Below, in pieces: positions 53,777-62,550 of a stretch of 64,000 bases of DNA. The notes below the pieces were generated by a model. It did not search any database and was not told the DNA's origin. It was given only the letters and a program-made list of their open reading frames with translations. The stretch covers positions 496,001 to 560,000 of the forward strand of contig NZ_JBAWKC010000003.1 in NCBI RefSeq assembly GCF_044003965.1, read 5' to 3'. A program made the translations under genes and the position numbers. The stretch's first letter is position 1, and the number at the start of each line of letters is the position of its first letter. The stretch is from Yeosuana aquiaggeris (lineage in GTDB: Bacteria > Bacteroidota > Bacteroidia > Flavobacteriales > Flavobacteriaceae).

Positions 53777-53784
53777 TAGATTTG
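53777..53784 (+). promoter_or_regulatory. Candidate -7 box for the DUF3822-rsmD operon
   Basis: TAGATTTG matches TAnnTTTG, with a TTGG element 24 bases upstream. It lies 40 bases before the ATG at 53825. Confidence 0.5.
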
Positions 53785-53824
53785 CGTAAGACCATTAATA
53801 TGAAAATTAATAAATAAACTTACT

Positions 53825-54565
53825 ATGTTTAAAATAATTATTATTGCTGTTGTTGTAATTCTAGTAACATTTGGTTTAGTAAAGCTAGTTGACAAATTTA
53901 TCCCTTCAAAGTTTAAACCATTTTTAATAATTGCTCTCTGGATTCTTATTGGGTTTTTAGGCTATCAGACTTACATGTCCATTTATGAGCCTATTCAGTT
54001 CAACAAAGTTAAGAACAAAAGATATGAGGCTGTTATTAAAAGTTTAATTGACATTAGGGATTCTGAACTTGCGTACAAACAAGTGAGAGGTAAATTTACT
54101 GATAACTTTGATGACTTAGTAAAGTTTATTGAAACAGATTCATTTACTATTACCCAAAGACGTGATAGTAGTATAGTTGATGTTGAATTAACCAAAAGAT
54201 TTGGTGGAGTTACTACTTATAAGAGTATTGTTATTGTGGACACCTTAGATCATGTTTCAGTGAAGGATTCTTTATTCAAAACATCTACCCGCTACAAAAC
54301 AATGATGAACGTTCCTGTAGGACAGGAAGGTGCTAAATTTGAATTGAAAGCTGGTGTTTTAGAGCAAAATGATGTAAAAATTCCGGTTTTTGAAGCTAAG
54401 GTTAAAAAAGATATCATTTTATTTGATCAAAACAGAGACCTTGTAATTCAAGAAAATCAGGTAGTTTCAGTTGACGGCGTTAATGGAGATGCTTTAAAAG
54501 TAGGCTCTATGGATGAAGTTAACACCAATGGAAACTGGCCAAAAGTATATGGCGCAAACGACTAA
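53825..54565 (+). CDS. Membrane-anchored protein of unknown function
   Basis: 246-aa protein with two N-terminal membrane helices (about 2-22 and 33-50) and a soluble domain beyond. The segment YEAVIKSLIDIRDSELAYKQVRGKFTDNFDDLVKFI resembles the amphipathic helix plus turn that follows the anchor in pseudopilins, and the rest is beta-rich; I would not claim that family. It is the first gene before DUF3822 and rsmD, an order often seen in Flavobacteria. The end overlaps the next gene by 17 bases. No function can be given. Confidence 0.7.
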   Translation: MFKIIIIAVVVILVTFGLVKLVDKFIPSKFKPFLIIALWILIGFLGYQTYMSIYEPIQFNKVKNKRYEAVIKSLIDIRDSELAYKQVRGKFTDNFDDLVKFIETDSFTITQRRDSSIVDVELTKRFGGVTTYKSIVIVDTLDHVSVKDSLFKTSTRYKTMMNVPVGQEGAKFELKAGVLEQNDVKIPVFEAKVKKDIILFDQNRDLVIQENQVVSVDGVNGDALKVGSMDEVNTNGNWPKVYGAND

Positions 54566-55370
54566 AACTTTAAATTTAAATATAAATCAAGAATTGTCCA
54601 TTCAAGTAAGTTTGAGTGGACTTTCTTTTTGTATCCTGCACAAGGATTCGAATACTATTACTTATATAAAACATATTGCATTTGAAAATAAGGTTAATCC
54701 TATTGAGCTGCTCGAAAAATTAAAACAGGTCTTTAATAGTGAAGAATTATTAAATGATAACTTTAATGCCGTCAATGTTATCCATGTTAATGATCTTTCT
54801 AGTCTGGTGCCCAAACCACTTTTTAACGAAGATTATCTTGCAGATTATTTGAAATTTAATTTAAAAATTTTAAAATCAGATTTTATAACCTTTGATGCTA
54901 TTTCAATAAATGATAGTGTTAATGTTTATGTACCTTATGTAAACCTTAATAATTTTATTTATGATCAATATGGCAGCTTTACCTATAAGCACTTTTCAAC
55001 AGTCTTAATTGAAAATATTTTAGCACTTGAAAAAAATGCTATAGAGACTAAGGTATATGTGCATATTAGCCAAGATCATTTCGAAATTATTATTGTAAAT
55101 AAAGGCGAACTTTTAATCTATAATACTTTTGATTACACTACTAAGGAAGACTTTATATACTATCTGCTTTTTACTACAGAACAATTAGAATTAAATCCGG
55201 AAACACTACATTTAGTTTTTTTAGGTGATATAAACAAAGACAGTGAACTTTATGATGTATCTTATAAATACATTAGAAATGTAAGTTTTGGTAACAGATT
55301 TGATTCTTACAATTACAAAAATCAACCAAAAACAAATTATTCTGATTTCACTTTAATAAAAAGTTTCTAA
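54549..55370 (+). CDS. DUF3822-family protein
   Basis: 273-aa protein. I choose the ATG at 54549 (MAQTTKTLNLNIN), since the upstream in-frame start at 54513 would overlap the previous gene by 53 bases. The two-halved layout (LSIQVSLSGLSFCILHKDSNTI, then residues 150-270) recalls the actin-like ATPase fold assigned to DUF3822, a family confined to Bacteroidota and nearly always adjacent to rsmD. No function is proven. Its TAA overlaps the rsmD ATG by one base. Confidence 0.82.
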   Translation: MAQTTKTLNLNINQELSIQVSLSGLSFCILHKDSNTITYIKHIAFENKVNPIELLEKLKQVFNSEELLNDNFNAVNVIHVNDLSSLVPKPLFNEDYLADYLKFNLKILKSDFITFDAISINDSVNVYVPYVNLNNFIYDQYGSFTYKHFSTVLIENILALEKNAIETKVYVHISQDHFEIIIVNKGELLIYNTFDYTTKEDFIYYLLFTTEQLELNPETLHLVFLGDINKDSELYDVSYKYIRNVSFGNRFDSYNYKNQPKTNYSDFTLIKSF

Positions 55371-55909
55371 TGCGAATCATATCGGGCTTATATAAAAGCA
55401 GAAAAATTGTAGCACCCAAGAATCTACCTGTACGCCCCACTACAGATATGGCTAAAGAAGGATTATTTAATGTTTTAAATAATTTATATTATTTTGATGA
55501 TATATCAGTTTTAGATTTGTTTGCTGGTACTGGTAATATTAGCTATGAATTTGCATCAAGAGGAACCACCAGCCTCATTTGTGTGGATCAGGATTTTGGA
55601 TGTATCAAGTTTATTAATCAAACGGCAGAAACGTTTAAAATGCCTATACAAACTATTAAAAGTGATGTTTTTAAATATTTAGAAAAAGCCAATATCCAAA
55701 CCAATATCATTTTTGCTGATCCTCCATATGGTTTTGAGGACGAACAATTTTTTCTAATTTCTGAATTAGTTTTTAAAAACAACCTCTTGCTTGAGGGCGG
55801 CTTGCTCATTATTGAACATTCAAAGCACACTATTTTGTCAAATCAAGATTTTTATAGTTATTCAAAAAATTATGGCAGCAATGTCTTTAGTTTTTTTGAA
55901 ATAAAATAA
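55370..55909 (+). CDS. rsmD: 16S rRNA (guanine-N2)-methyltransferase RsmD
   Basis: 179-aa methyltransferase expected to modify G966 of 16S rRNA. VRPTTDMAKEGLFNVL and LDLFAGTGNISYEFASRG form the SAM-binding start, and ADPPYGFED is the catalytic D-P-P-Y motif. Length is standard. It overlaps the DUF3822 gene by one base (TAATG), so translation is coupled. The GC content is similar to its neighbours. Confidence 0.94.
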   Translation: MRIISGLYKSRKIVAPKNLPVRPTTDMAKEGLFNVLNNLYYFDDISVLDLFAGTGNISYEFASRGTTSLICVDQDFGCIKFINQTAETFKMPIQTIKSDVFKYLEKANIQTNIIFADPPYGFEDEQFFLISELVFKNNLLLEGGLLIIEHSKHTILSNQDFYSYSKNYGSNVFSFFEIK

Positions 55910-55968
55910 AGATCAAAAAAATATTTTTTCATAATTCCTTTTTTTTGAGTACATTAGATTTCTCCCTA

Positions 55969-55983
55969 AGAGTCCCTGACTCT
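55969..55983. repeat. Palindromic AGAGTC-CCT-GACTCT element
   Basis: Perfect 6-bp inverted repeat with a 3-base spacer, 90 bases upstream of the lipoprotein gene at 56073. No T-run, so it is not a terminator; an operator or a small RNA hairpin is possible. Confidence 0.3.
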
Positions 55984-56072
55984 ACTCATTCTTATCTTAA
56001 ACCAAAGAAATAATATTTTTTTGAGTCTTTTTTATGGTTTGCTCTTACTATTAACCAACTAAAATCATAAAT

Positions 56073-57011
56073 ATGAAAAAATTTTTATTAATTGGATTGG
56101 CTGCTATTTTAATCACAGCTTGTGAAAAAAAAACTAAACAATTTACAATGTCTTCTTCGGAGATTGAAGAAGCAAAAGCGCTAATAAATGATTATCAGAA
56201 AGGAGATTGGGAATCTTGGGCTACCCACTATGCCGATACAGCTAAAATTTACCATAATACATGGAAAAATGGAGCTTCAGCAGATGAAACGGCTCAATCA
56301 TTAAAAGCTATTCTTAGCAATCTTTCTAGTTATCATTTTGAAGTAGACAAAGATCTGCCTTGGTATGAAATGGTTACTAATGATAAAGGAAGTACTTGGG
56401 TCTACTTTTGGGGTAATTGGATTGGAGAACTAGCTGCGAATAATAAAAAACTTGAAATACCTGTACACTTGGCTTTTAAATTTGAAGATGGTAAAATAAC
56501 GAGAGAAGAAGGGTTTTACAATCTTTCAGAATTTACAGCTGCAATGCAGCAGATAGAGAAAGAAAATGCGATGCCTGCAGATGAAAAGGCAATGATGGAT
56601 AAGATTAATATTTTTGTGAGTGAATTTCTTAATAAAAAAGACGCGTCAGTATTACCTGATATTTTAGCTGATAATTATGTAAAAACCGTTAGTGATGAAA
56701 AAGTAGCTTCTGGTAGTCAGGGATTAGTTGAAAATATGAATCCCTTATTTGCTGGATTTCCCGATTTTAAGATTACGTTGCTTCATAAATCATCCTTCTG
56801 GGAAAATAATGTAGTCTTGCACTGGCAATTAACTGGTACTAATACCGGAGAATTTAATGGGATTCCTGCAACCGGAAAAAAGGTTAAAGTAACTGGTATG
56901 TCACATATAGGCTTTAATAAAGAAGGAAAAGTAGCCATGGAAGATGTTTATTATGATAATTTGAGTTTAATGACTCAGATAGGGCAAACATTATCAACAC
57001 CTTCTAAATAG
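56073..57011 (+). CDS. Lipoprotein with two SnoaL/NTF2-like domains
   Basis: 312-aa protein with lipobox ITAC (cysteine near residue 17). Two consecutive NTF2-like domains follow: about residues 28-165 (EEAKALINDYQKGDWESWATHYADTAKIYHN...) and about 170-305 (MDKINIFVSEFLNKKDASVLPDILADNYV...), the second of the ester-cyclase SnoaL type with WQLTGTNTGEFNGIPATG. Such domains form cavities for small hydrophobic ligands; the substrate is unknown. A short TTAACCAACTAAA motif precedes it, repeated before the following gene. Confidence 0.82.
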   Translation: MKKFLLIGLAAILITACEKKTKQFTMSSSEIEEAKALINDYQKGDWESWATHYADTAKIYHNTWKNGASADETAQSLKAILSNLSSYHFEVDKDLPWYEMVTNDKGSTWVYFWGNWIGELAANNKKLEIPVHLAFKFEDGKITREEGFYNLSEFTAAMQQIEKENAMPADEKAMMDKINIFVSEFLNKKDASVLPDILADNYVKTVSDEKVASGSQGLVENMNPLFAGFPDFKITLLHKSSFWENNVVLHWQLTGTNTGEFNGIPATGKKVKVTGMSHIGFNKEGKVAMEDVYYDNLSLMTQIGQTLSTPSK

Positions 57012-57051
57012 AAATATTAAAAAAATTAACCAACTAAATATTATAACTAAT

Positions 57052-57798
57052 ATGAAAACAATCAAAGCAACTTTTTTTATGGCTCTTTTAATGAGCTTTA
57101 CATTTAATTTTTCTCAAGCTCAACAGCGTTATCAAATTCATGTAGATAACGTAAAACCTTCCATGGTAGGTGAATATGAGAAAACAGCAAAAGCATTTGT
57201 TGATGCCTGCAATGAGCATAATCCTGAAGGACCTTGGGTTACAGCAACAACAAATGACATGAAATACATGTACATCAGTCCTATGGAAAATTTTGCTGAA
57301 TTGGATAAAAATCTTTATTCTGATATGTCAAAAGCTATGGGTGATGCGTGGGGTAAAATCTTTTCAGACTTCGATAAATGTTACGATTCTCATTCTGACT
57401 TTGTAATAACACTTGCTGAAGGATTAACCTATATGCCTGAAGGTATTTCTATGACTCAAGAAGGATTAAATTACAGAAATTGGTATTATTTATATTATAC
57501 GCCAGAAAATTCAAGAAATATTTGGGAAGCCATGAAAGGTGTTAAGCAATTATTTGAAAGTAAAGGATCAAAAAGCTATTACAGAGTGTATAGAAGCGGT
57601 TTTGGTTGTCCAGAGAACTTTTATTTAGTTGCAGTATCTTCAAAAGATGAGTTAGATTCTGCTGTACAAGGCAAAGCCAATGAAGAAATATTAGGTGAAG
57701 AAAGAGGGCCTGTATTTGAAAAATTAATGAAATATGTATCTAGACTTGAAGAAGTCACAGGATACATGAGACCAGATTTATCATACTCACCTAAATAA
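57052..57798 (+). CDS. Exported protein of unknown function
   Basis: 248-aa protein with a signal peptide (about 1-23, ending SQAQ). The mature part looks like two tandem alpha/beta units (about 25-125 and 130-240), each starting RYQIHVDNVKPS or NWYYLYYTPENS and containing aromatic-rich strands, similar to dimeric alpha-beta-barrel (ABM-like) domains. I cannot name a family. It lies 40 bases after the SnoaL-like lipoprotein gene, with which it probably forms an operon, and is followed by a terminator. Confidence 0.7.
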   Translation: MKTIKATFFMALLMSFTFNFSQAQQRYQIHVDNVKPSMVGEYEKTAKAFVDACNEHNPEGPWVTATTNDMKYMYISPMENFAELDKNLYSDMSKAMGDAWGKIFSDFDKCYDSHSDFVITLAEGLTYMPEGISMTQEGLNYRNWYYLYYTPENSRNIWEAMKGVKQLFESKGSKSYYRVYRSGFGCPENFYLVAVSSKDELDSAVQGKANEEILGEERGPVFEKLMKYVSRLEEVTGYMRPDLSYSPK

Positions 57799-57850
57799 TA
57801 AACTAGTAAATCATTATTATCAACCTAACCAACCAATTAAATAAATAAAA

Positions 57851-57880
57851 AAGGATGCACTTAAAAAAGTATCCTTTTTT
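57851..57880 (+). terminator. Intrinsic terminator after the exported-protein gene
   Basis: AAGGAT-GC-ACTT, 4-base loop, AAGT-ATCCTT (57851-57876), with a GC bulge on the left arm, followed by eight T. Confidence 0.75.
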
Positions 57881-57903
57881 TTAATTAAAAAATTCGGACT
57901 AAA

Positions 57904-58509
57904 ATGAAATACTTAAAAACAATTTTTCTCATAATTCTTAGCGTAATAGCTTTGTATTATATTATAGATCGTGCTTTTCCATATGCTAATTTTAGCATAG
58001 AACAATTTGGAAATTATTATTGGCCCAACAGATGGTGGCTTGTAGGCCATTTATTAGGAGGAATGACCGCATTACTTATTGGCCCGATTCAATTTAGCAA
58101 CACATTTAGAAACCGCTATATTAAAACTCACAGAAATTTAGGTAAAGTCTACATTATTGCCATAATAATTGGCTCATTATGTGCCATGTATATGAGCTTT
58201 ACAGTCGCAAAACAAGTCAATACAGCTTGGTGTATAGCGTTGTTCTTTTTAGCATTACCTTGGCTTATAAGTGTATTAATGGCATACAGAATGATAAGAC
58301 TAAAAAGAATACCACAACACAAAGAATGGATGATTCGCTCGTATGTCATAACCTTTGCATTTGTGTTATTTCGCTTTTTAGATGAAAGCTCTTTAGCTCA
58401 ATCTATTATGAAAACATTTGAAGAACGCGGCCCAACTTGTATTTGGCTCGCTTGGGCTGTACCCCTTTTCCTTACAGAGGTTTTTTTACAATGGAACAAG
58501 AAAAAATAG
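57904..58509 (+). CDS. DUF2306-domain membrane protein
   Basis: 201-aa integral membrane protein with about five or six helices. The motifs GHLLGGMTALLIGPIQF, KTHRNLGKVYIIAI and HKEWMIRSYVITFAFVLFRF are the hallmarks of DUF2306, whose conserved His residues suggest a heme or metal site; function unproven. It lies alone between two terminators, 105 bases after the previous gene. Confidence 0.82.
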   Translation: MKYLKTIFLIILSVIALYYIIDRAFPYANFSIEQFGNYYWPNRWWLVGHLLGGMTALLIGPIQFSNTFRNRYIKTHRNLGKVYIIAIIIGSLCAMYMSFTVAKQVNTAWCIALFFLALPWLISVLMAYRMIRLKRIPQHKEWMIRSYVITFAFVLFRFLDESSLAQSIMKTFEERGPTCIWLAWAVPLFLTEVFLQWNKKK

Positions 58510-58571
58510 TATCGTCAACAATATTGTTTTAAGAAAATATCTTTTATCTAACCAACCGTTTTAAATTGAAA

Positions 58572-58604
58572 AACCCTTCTTAATAATTAAGAAGGGTTTT
58601 TTAT
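58572..58604. terminator. Bidirectional terminator shared with rnpB
   Basis: 10-bp perfect stem AACCCTTCTT / AAGAAGGGTT (58572-58581 with 58589-58598) with a 7-base loop. T-run on the right serves the DUF2306 gene; on the minus strand the run of T after the other arm serves rnpB. Confidence 0.85.
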
Positions 58605-58606
58605 GA

Positions 58607-58913
58607 GTAAGTAAATCTATAAGCCGAATTCTGTACTCAACAAAGAGCCCTTATCATTTATCTGAATGTATTGTTACCAATACATTTTAGCTGTCTACCC
58701 TCCAGCATCAGGCGTGCAGCCTTCAAGCACTGGTTTACATGACATTGCACCACATAGAGTTTACCTGATTTCACTACAGCATTACCTGTACATCCTTTCT
58801 GTTGCACTTTTCCTAATCTCACGACTGGTGGCCATTAACCACTATGTTGCACTATGGTGTTCGGACTTTCCTCCATTTCAATAAATTAAAATAGCGATAA
58901 GGCGATTTACTTA
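58607..58913 (-). ncRNA. rnpB: RNase P RNA
   Basis: On the complement, GAGGAAAGTCCGAACACCAT and, near the end, CAGAATTCGGCTTATAG match the universally conserved bacterial type-A RNase P core regions. The 5' end (AGTAAATC) pairs with the 3' end (GATTTACT) as helix P1. The length of about 307 nt is normal. It catalyses maturation of tRNA 5' ends together with RnpA. Exact ends were judged from P1 pairing, not mapped. It fills most of the gap between the DUF2306 gene and dnaX; a 72-codon reading frame on the plus strand here is only its shadow. Confidence 0.92.
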
Positions 58914-58917
58914 TTTG

Positions 58918-58925
58918 CAAAAGTA
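58918..58925 (-). promoter_or_regulatory. Candidate -7 box for rnpB
   Basis: The complement reads TACTTTTG (TAnnTTTG), ending about 5 bases before the inferred RNase P RNA 5' end, the expected distance for the start point. Confidence 0.6.
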
Positions 58926-58989
58926 CATAAATTGTTAATAACTCCTTTTAAATTTCAACAGCATAATACTTAATTTTATACCGAATTTT

Positions 58990-58997
58990 TAACTTTG
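58990..58997 (+). promoter_or_regulatory. Candidate -7 box for dnaX
   Basis: TAACTTTG matches TAnnTTTG, 17 bases before the dnaX ATG. Confidence 0.45.
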
Positions 58998-59014
58998 TTA
59001 TTCAAGAAATTTCA

Positions 59015-60763
59015 ATGGAGCATTTTGTTGTATCGGCTAGAAAATACAGACCACAAACTTTTAAGGATGTTGTGGGTCAGCAGGCTATTACAAATACTTT
59101 ATTAAATGCCATTGAACATAATCATTTAGCTCAGGCCTTATTATTTACAGGTCCTAGAGGTGTAGGCAAAACAACTTGTGCCAGAATTCTCGCTAAAATG
59201 ATAAATAGTGAAGGCAGTGTATCAGATGATGAAGATTTTGCTTTTAATATTTTTGAACTTGATGCGGCTTCTAACAATTCTGTTGATGATATAAGAAGTT
59301 TAACGGATCAGGTTAGAATACCACCACAAGTTGGAAAATACAAGGTTTATATTATTGATGAGGTACATATGTTGTCTCAATCAGCTTTTAATGCCTTTTT
59401 AAAAACTTTAGAAGAGCCCCCTAAACATTGCATTTTTATTTTAGCTACTACAGAGAAACATAAAATAATCCCTACCATACTATCACGATGTCAAATATTT
59501 GATTTTAAACGTATTACAGTTAAGGATGCTAAAGAATATTTAAAATACATTGCTAAAGAACAAGGTGTTACCGCTGATGATGATGCCTTGCACATCATTG
59601 CTCAAAAGGCCGATGGAGCGATGCGAGATGCCCTTTCAATTTTTGATAGAGTTGTGAGCTTTTCCGGAAAAAACTTAACCAGACAGGCTGTAACTGAAAA
59701 TTTGAATGTACTTGATTATGAAACGTATTTTACAAGTACAGATCTTATTTTAAATAATAAAATTCCTGAACTTTTAATTCAATTCAATGAAACCTTATCT
59801 AAAGGTTTTGACGGACATCATTACATGGCAGGACTGGCTTCGCATTTCAGAGATTTATTAGTTAGTAAAACCCCGCAAACTTTAGATTTACTGGAAGTTG
59901 GTGAACAAACTAAATTAAAGTACTTAGAACAGGCTAAAAGTGCCAGCCAAGAGTTTTTATTGGAAGGAATAAGATTAGCAAATGATTGCGATCTGAAATA
60001 TAAAAGCAGTAAAAATCAAAGATTACTTATTGAACTTTGTCTTATGCAACTTGCCTCTATCACTTTTGATGGAGAAAAAAAAAATACTAAACATTACATA
60101 ATTCCGCCTTCCTATTTTAAAAATAAAGGAATTACACCTATTCCAGTTACTTTACCACAAACCAACCAGGATCAAGTTTCTGAATCAGTTTCTCCACCAA
60201 CAGCTGAAAAAAATATTCAAAATCACGGCTTGAAAGAATCTGAATTAAGCTCAGAAAATTCAATTGTTTCGGAACCACCAAAAATAATATTAAATAAAGA
60301 AGTCAAAAGATCTTCAGGCTTATCTTTAAGCAGCATCAGAGCTAAAAAGGAATTCCAAATTAAACAAATGGATGTTGTTATAAATGAAGAAGATTTACCA
60401 AAAGAAGACTTTACTGAAAAACAACTTATTGATTGCTGGAAAGCGTTTATTAAAATTCTTCAAGATGAAGGCAAACATAATTTAGCCTCAATTTTATCTA
60501 TTGATATTCCAAAGGTAAACGGTACGACTATTCATTTAGAATTTCCAAACTTTACCAATAAGGTTGAGTTAGAACGACAACAATATGATCTTTTATCCTT
60601 TATTAGAAAATCTTTAAATAATTTTGATATAAATTTATCTATCACCGTTAATGAAGAAAAAGAAAAGCAATATGCCTATACAGCAAAAGAGAAATATAAC
60701 AAATTAAAGGAAAAAAATCCGCATATTGAATCTTTAAGAAAGACTTTTGATTTAGATATATAA
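59015..60763 (+). CDS. dnaX: DNA polymerase III subunits gamma and tau
   Basis: 582-aa clamp-loader ATPase. SARKYRPQTFKDVVGQ, Walker A GPRGVGKTT (46-54), DEVHMLS, sensor-1 ATTEKHKI and SRCQIFDF are present. The four-cysteine zinc module found between Walker A and the ELDAASN motif in most DnaX proteins is absent; a short acidic EGSVSDDEDFAFN replaces it, as commonly seen in Flavobacteriia. Domain III ends near residue 360; the remaining linker and C-terminal domain are the tau-specific part. No obvious frameshift heptamer for gamma was searched for in detail. Confidence 0.95.
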   Translation: MEHFVVSARKYRPQTFKDVVGQQAITNTLLNAIEHNHLAQALLFTGPRGVGKTTCARILAKMINSEGSVSDDEDFAFNIFELDAASNNSVDDIRSLTDQVRIPPQVGKYKVYIIDEVHMLSQSAFNAFLKTLEEPPKHCIFILATTEKHKIIPTILSRCQIFDFKRITVKDAKEYLKYIAKEQGVTADDDALHIIAQKADGAMRDALSIFDRVVSFSGKNLTRQAVTENLNVLDYETYFTSTDLILNNKIPELLIQFNETLSKGFDGHHYMAGLASHFRDLLVSKTPQTLDLLEVGEQTKLKYLEQAKSASQEFLLEGIRLANDCDLKYKSSKNQRLLIELCLMQLASITFDGEKKNTKHYIIPPSYFKNKGITPIPVTLPQTNQDQVSESVSPPTAEKNIQNHGLKESELSSENSIVSEPPKIILNKEVKRSSGLSLSSIRAKKEFQIKQMDVVINEEDLPKEDFTEKQLIDCWKAFIKILQDEGKHNLASILSIDIPKVNGTTIHLEFPNFTNKVELERQQYDLLSFIRKSLNNFDINLSITVNEEKEKQYAYTAKEKYNKLKEKNPHIESLRKTFDLDI

Positions 60764-60773
60764 ATTGTTGTAT

Positions 60774-61346
60774 ATGAAGCATTTAACTTTTATTATTTTT
60801 TTAATTTCCTTTGTTTTAATTAGCTGTGATGGCAGAAGTAAAATTTATAAATCAAATCAAGAGATTCTAAAAGAACATGGATTATATGAGGCGTTTTCAG
60901 AACGTATTAACTATATCCCAGAATCCTATTTAGAAACTAGCACAGATACAATTTTAAGTAATGGCTACGAGATAAAAATAAAGTCATATACTGATATGAA
61001 TAATAGTTTATTGAATACTTACACTAAAAATAATATCCAGCACAAAAACTATTATAGAAATATAAACTCAAGTATAACTATCATAAAAAATAATCAGGAA
61101 ATTTTATCAAAGCTTATCAATAAAGAGGCTCTTATTACATGTGATAAATCCTTGGAAAAGATGATACAAAATAAAATACTGCAAGGCGTTTGGATAAATG
61201 AATATGCTTCTATAATCAATAATAAGGTGATAATAAACGTATTGTTTGTTGAGCCTGGGACTAATAAAAACATTAATTACTCCTTAGAGTTTGACGCGCA
61301 AGGAAAATTGTTTATCACTGATAAATTAAATCAAAAATACAGCTAA
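60774..61346 (+). CDS. Lipoprotein of unknown function
   Basis: 190-aa protein. I choose the ATG at 60774 (MKHLTFIIFLI); an in-frame TTG at 60765 is possible but the ATG fits a signal peptide with lipobox LISC better. The mature part has a helix-strand pattern with no family I recognise (LKEHGLYEAFSERINYIPESY, TIIKNNQEILSKLINKEALI). It sits 10 bases after dnaX and 1 base before miaE, so it rides on the same transcript. Confidence 0.65.
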   Translation: MKHLTFIIFLISFVLISCDGRSKIYKSNQEILKEHGLYEAFSERINYIPESYLETSTDTILSNGYEIKIKSYTDMNNSLLNTYTKNNIQHKNYYRNINSSITIIKNNQEILSKLINKEALITCDKSLEKMIQNKILQGVWINEYASIINNKVIINVLFVEPGTNKNINYSLEFDAQGKLFITDKLNQKYS

Positions 61347-61347
61347 T

Positions 61348-61929
61348 ATGTTAGGTTTAAAGCTTCCAACAGATCCAAGATGGGTTAATATTGTTGAAAA
61401 AAACATAGAAGAAATACTTACTGACCATGCTTTTTGTGAGCAAAAGGCAACAAGTACCGCTATTTCTTTAATAGTAAGTTTTCCTGAGTATTCAGAATTG
61501 GTTCAAGAAATGACTTCTTTAGTGAAAGAAGAAATCAGTCATTTTAAAATGGTACATGATAAAATTATTGCGAGAGGCTGGACACTTGGAAGAGACAGGC
61601 GAGATGATTACGTTATAGAACTCGTAAAATTCTTTCCCAAAGGAGGTAGCAGAACTACGCAATTGGTGCATCGATTGCTTTATGCGGCTTTAATTGAAGC
61701 TAGAAGTTGTGAACGCTTTAGATTACTTTCAGAAGAGTTAAAAGATAAAGAGTTGGCAGAATTCTATAAAAACTTAATGATAAGTGAAGCCAATCATTAT
61801 ACTATGTTTCTAGGGTTTGCCCGTAAATATGGAGATAGAAAAGAAGTTGATGCTAAATGGCAACAACTCCTTGAATATGAATCTAAAATTATAAGTAATT
61901 TAGGAAAAACTGAAGCTATTCATGGTTAA
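61348..61929 (+). CDS. miaE: tRNA-(ms2io6A)-hydroxylase-like diiron protein
   Basis: 193-aa ferritin-like four-helix diiron protein. Metal ligands are visible in HAFCEQKATSTAI, KEEISHFKMVHD (ExxH) and ALIEARSCERFRLL with SEANHYTMFLGFA (ExxH). The family hydroxylates ms2i6A37 in tRNA, but Bacteroidota members are less characterised. It ends with a 4-base overlap with the convergent beta-barrel gene. Confidence 0.85.
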   Translation: MLGLKLPTDPRWVNIVEKNIEEILTDHAFCEQKATSTAISLIVSFPEYSELVQEMTSLVKEEISHFKMVHDKIIARGWTLGRDRRDDYVIELVKFFPKGGSRTTQLVHRLLYAALIEARSCERFRLLSEELKDKELAEFYKNLMISEANHYTMFLGFARKYGDRKEVDAKWQQLLEYESKIISNLGKTEAIHG

Positions 61930-62453
61930 AATTTGTAACCAACTCCAATCTGCATGTTCGTATTAATGGCCTTAATGCCTAATTCTTCATCAAAAATATT
62001 TGAAAAACCATAGGTATATCTAGCGTCCATAAAAATCATAGGTGTAATATTAAAAGATAAACCACCAACCCCTGAATAAGCGAAATTTCTGATACCATCA
62101 TCCACTTTATTGATCTTTAACCCAACTTGCGGGCCAATCTCAAAAAATAACCTAGGACCAAGTTTAAAGTCAAATAGGATAGGTGCTTGAATATAATCCA
62201 GGTTTAGAGGTTCTTGCTTTGCACCTTCCGCAGAAAATTGTAATTCAGGAGAGATACTAATTTTATTTGATAACCTAAATTCTGCAAAAAAACCAATTAC
62301 AAAACCATTTCTGTGTTTGTTATCTGCTAAAGAATTACCATCAAAATCTAAATTTGAAATGTTTAATCCACCACGAACGCCATATTTTGCATCTTGAGAA
62401 AATCCATAATACGAGTAACCAAGTACTAAAACTAATACTAATAATTTTTTCAT
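61926..62453 (-). CDS. Small outer-membrane beta-barrel protein
   Basis: 175-aa protein with a signal peptide (about 1-19, ending GFSQ) and amphipathic strands typical of the OMP_b-brl_2 (PF13568-like) family: YGVRGGLNISNLD, GFVIGFFAEFRLS, ISPELQFSAEG, FFEIGPQVGLKIN, and a C-terminal aromatic YKF. Predicted eight-stranded barrel. Function unknown; such small porin-like proteins are abundant in Flavobacteria. Single gene on the minus strand. Confidence 0.87.
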   Translation of the reverse strand: MKKLLVLVLVLGYSYYGFSQDAKYGVRGGLNISNLDFDGNSLADNKHRNGFVIGFFAEFRLSNKISISPELQFSAEGAKQEPLNLDYIQAPILFDFKLGPRLFFEIGPQVGLKINKVDDGIRNFAYSGVGGLSFNITPMIFMDARYTYGFSNIFDEELGIKAINTNMQIGVGYKF

Positions 62454-62550
62454 AATTAATAGGTTTGGGTTTTAATTTAAAGCAATAAATGCCAACGAAT
62501 ATATATCTTATTCCGAAAAAATATATATTTAAAAGCTAAAGTGCAGAATT

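Noticed and set aside
58666..58884. 72-codon plus-strand reading frame in the gap before dnaX
   Set aside because: It is the antisense of the RNase P RNA, whose conserved core is recognisable on the minus strand.
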